The notes under the pieces are model-generated. The model did not search any database. It worked only from the letters and a program-made list of their open reading frames with translations, and was not told where the DNA came from. From Actinoplanes teichomyceticus ATCC 31121 (lineage in GTDB: Bacteria; Actinomycetota; Actinomycetes; Mycobacteriales; Micromonosporaceae), in assembly GCF_003711105.1 (NCBI RefSeq), contig NZ_CP023865.1:718001-782000 (forward strand): a DNA stretch of 64,000 bases. The letters run 5' to 3'. This document shows positions 62,907 to 64,000 of this stretch, piece after piece. Position 1 is the stretch's first letter. Each line of letters begins with the position of its first letter. Position numbers and translations under genes: made by a program.

Positions 62907-64000
62907 TTCTCGTCGCCGTCCGTGGCGCCCGCGCCGGTGATGTCGATGATCGAGGTGTCGTCGTCCCGGCCGCCGTCCGCCGGGCGGGACCGGACCGCGG
63001 CCGGCACCGGCTCGCCCCGCTCCGGCAGGGGCGGCAACTGCTGGGTCGATTCGTCGATCACCGGCTCCTTGCCGGGCGATGGCAGGGTCACGGCGGGCGT
63101 CGGCGAGCTGTCCGACCGGCGGGCGGCCAGGCGGGGCAGCACCACCGCGCCGAGCAGCCGGGTGCCCACCCGGCGCAGCTGTTCGGTGGCGTCCACCAGG
63201 GCCGGGCGCCGGGTGCGGCGCAGCTCCACCGCGAGGATCGCCGCGTCGGCGAAGCTGGCCAGGCTCTGCGCGTCGGCGCTGCTGCTGGTCGACGGCGCCT
63301 CGATGATCACGTATCCGCCCTGCCGGCGCAGCGCCTCCAGGGTGTCGCGCAGCCGCTGCGACTGCATCAGCCCGGCCGCGGTCGCCGCGCCGCCGGTGGC
63401 GATCACCCGCAGCGACGGGATCCGCGGCGTGCGCTGCAGCGTGCGGTCCAGGGTGACCCGGCCGGCGAGCAGCTCGGACAGGCCGGGCACGGCGGCGACC
63501 CCGAGCATCCGCGCGAGCGGCGCGGTGTCGATCACGCTGTCCGGCAGGTGCGCGCCGATCAGGACGACGTCGCTTCCGGTACGGGCCAGCGCCGCCGCCA
63601 GGTTCGCCGCGACCAGGGTGCTGGCCGATCCCCGGCTGGTGCCGGTCACCACGATGATCCGGTCGCCGGGCGCCAGGCTGGCCAGCACCTCGTTGCGCAG
63701 CCGGTTGAACACCCGGCCGCCCGGTCCGTAGGGCTGCAGCACGTCGTCGAAGTGCGGGGTGGTCCGCTCGTCCAGGGCGGCCAGCACCGGCACCCGGCCC
63801 CGGTCGCGTACGTCCACCGCGGTGACCAGCCGCCGGTCGAAGCGCTCCCGCAGGTACGCCAGCGCCAGTCCGGCCAGCAGCCCGATCATCGCGCCGGTGG
63901 CGATGTCCAGCAGCGTGTTCGGGCTGGACGGCTCGTCCGGCATCCGCGCGTCGCTGATGATGCTGCCGCCGCCGACCGTGGTGGTGGTCAGCTCGTTGAG
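62903..64000 (-). CDS. Polysaccharide chain-length/BY-kinase-like protein (Wzz-CpsD type), partial
   Basis: The 5' end lies beyond the window. The frame is open to 64000, and its first visible residues (LNELTTTTVGGGSIISDAR, then MPDE) are the end of a Wzz extracytoplasmic domain. A TM helix (LLDIATGAMIGLLAGLALAYL) and a cytoplasmic CpsD-like P-loop domain follow. The Walker A region reads VTGTSRGSASTLVAANLA, with no Lys before the Ser/Thr. Walker A' and B positions (VVLIGAHLPDS, YVIIEAPSTS) also lack the expected acidic residues (VVLID, DxP). The C-terminus is Pro/Asp-rich with no Tyr cluster. It is probably a chain-length regulator without kinase activity. Confidence 0.85.
   Translation of the reverse strand, partial: LNELTTTTVGGGSIISDARMPDEPSSPNTLLDIATGAMIGLLAGLALAYLRERFDRRLVTAVDVRDRGRVPVLAALDERTTPHFDDVLQPYGPGGRVFNRLRNEVLASLAPGDRIIVVTGTSRGSASTLVAANLAAALARTGSDVVLIGAHLPDSVIDTAPLARMLGVAAVPGLSELLAGRVTLDRTLQRTPRIPSLRVIATGGAATAAGLMQSQRLRDTLEALRRQGGYVIIEAPSTSSSADAQSLASFADAAILAVELRRTRRPALVDATEQLRRVGTRLLGAVVLPRLAARRSDSSPTPAVTLPSPGKEPVIDESTQQLPPLPERGEPVPAAVRSRPADGGRDDDTSIIDITGAGATDGDEK

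Overview
The window is a gene-dense, very GC-rich (about 70% or more) stretch of chromosome from a filamentous actinomycete. The best fit is Micromonosporaceae (Actinoplanes-like). The evidence is: GTG and TTG starts are common; a whiD-bldM pair sits beside guaB2-guaB3; a DUF5319 gene lies next to guaB2; the order sucC-sucD-perM-purN-purH matches the mycobacterial and general actinobacterial order; and there are PspC/LuxR two-component genes, LCP and M23 cell-wall enzymes and EspC/WXG-type secretion substrates. Taxonomy is inferred from gene content and order, not from a marker-gene search.

Layout. 0-2 kb: membrane-anchored molybdopterin oxidoreductase. 2-7 kb: developmental and purine block (whiD, bldM, DUF5319, guaB2, guaB3). 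7-11 kb: secreted proteins (M1 lipoprotein peptidase, LCP transferase, subtilase). 11-15 kb: guaA, then two adjacent genes that each encode two Nudix domains. 15-18 kb: pssA and psd in convergent orientation, separated by two tandem-repeat arrays. 18-22 kb: PspC membrane proteins divergent from a PspC histidine kinase/response regulator pair. 22-28 kb: a Dpp/Opp-type peptide ABC transporter whose solute-binding gene carries an in-frame TAG. 28 kb: chorismate mutase behind a Phe-Phe-Tyr-Tyr leader peptide and a strong hairpin. 28-36 kb: secreted 5'-nucleotidase, PcrA helicase, two M23 peptidases and a stand-alone B12-binding subunit. 36-46 kb: central metabolism and purine genes (sucCD, perM, purN, purH, icd, adhE). 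46.4-47.2 kb: a gene-free gap. 47-49 kb: galT with its DeoR regulator. 49-64 kb: a surface-polysaccharide region. It contains GT2, two sulfotransferases, a WecG/TagA glycosyltransferase, Wzx, Wzy, a chain-length/BY-kinase-like protein cut by the window end, an APH-like kinase, a methyltransferase and a GH26-like lipoprotein. A small cassette (DUF4262, VOC, EspC-like, WXG-like, possible YbaB-like, lipoprotein) interrupts it.

How it fits together. guaB2, guaA, purN and purH cover IMP formation and the IMP-to-GMP branch. pssA and psd make phosphatidylserine and then phosphatidylethanolamine. sucCD and icd are TCA enzymes. The seven minus-strand genes from 64.0 to 56.1 kb overlap or abut at every junction and look like one translationally coupled operon for a Wzx/Wzy-dependent, probably sulfated, polysaccharide. 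The observations most worth checking are the aromatic-amino-acid leader peptide and attenuator, the amber-interrupted solute-binding gene, the sulfated-polysaccharide operon, and the EspC/WXG cassette. Several genes (LCP, guaA, pcrA, the leader peptide) have a -10-like TAnnnT or near match only 6-10 nt before the start codon, which suggests leaderless or near-leaderless transcripts.
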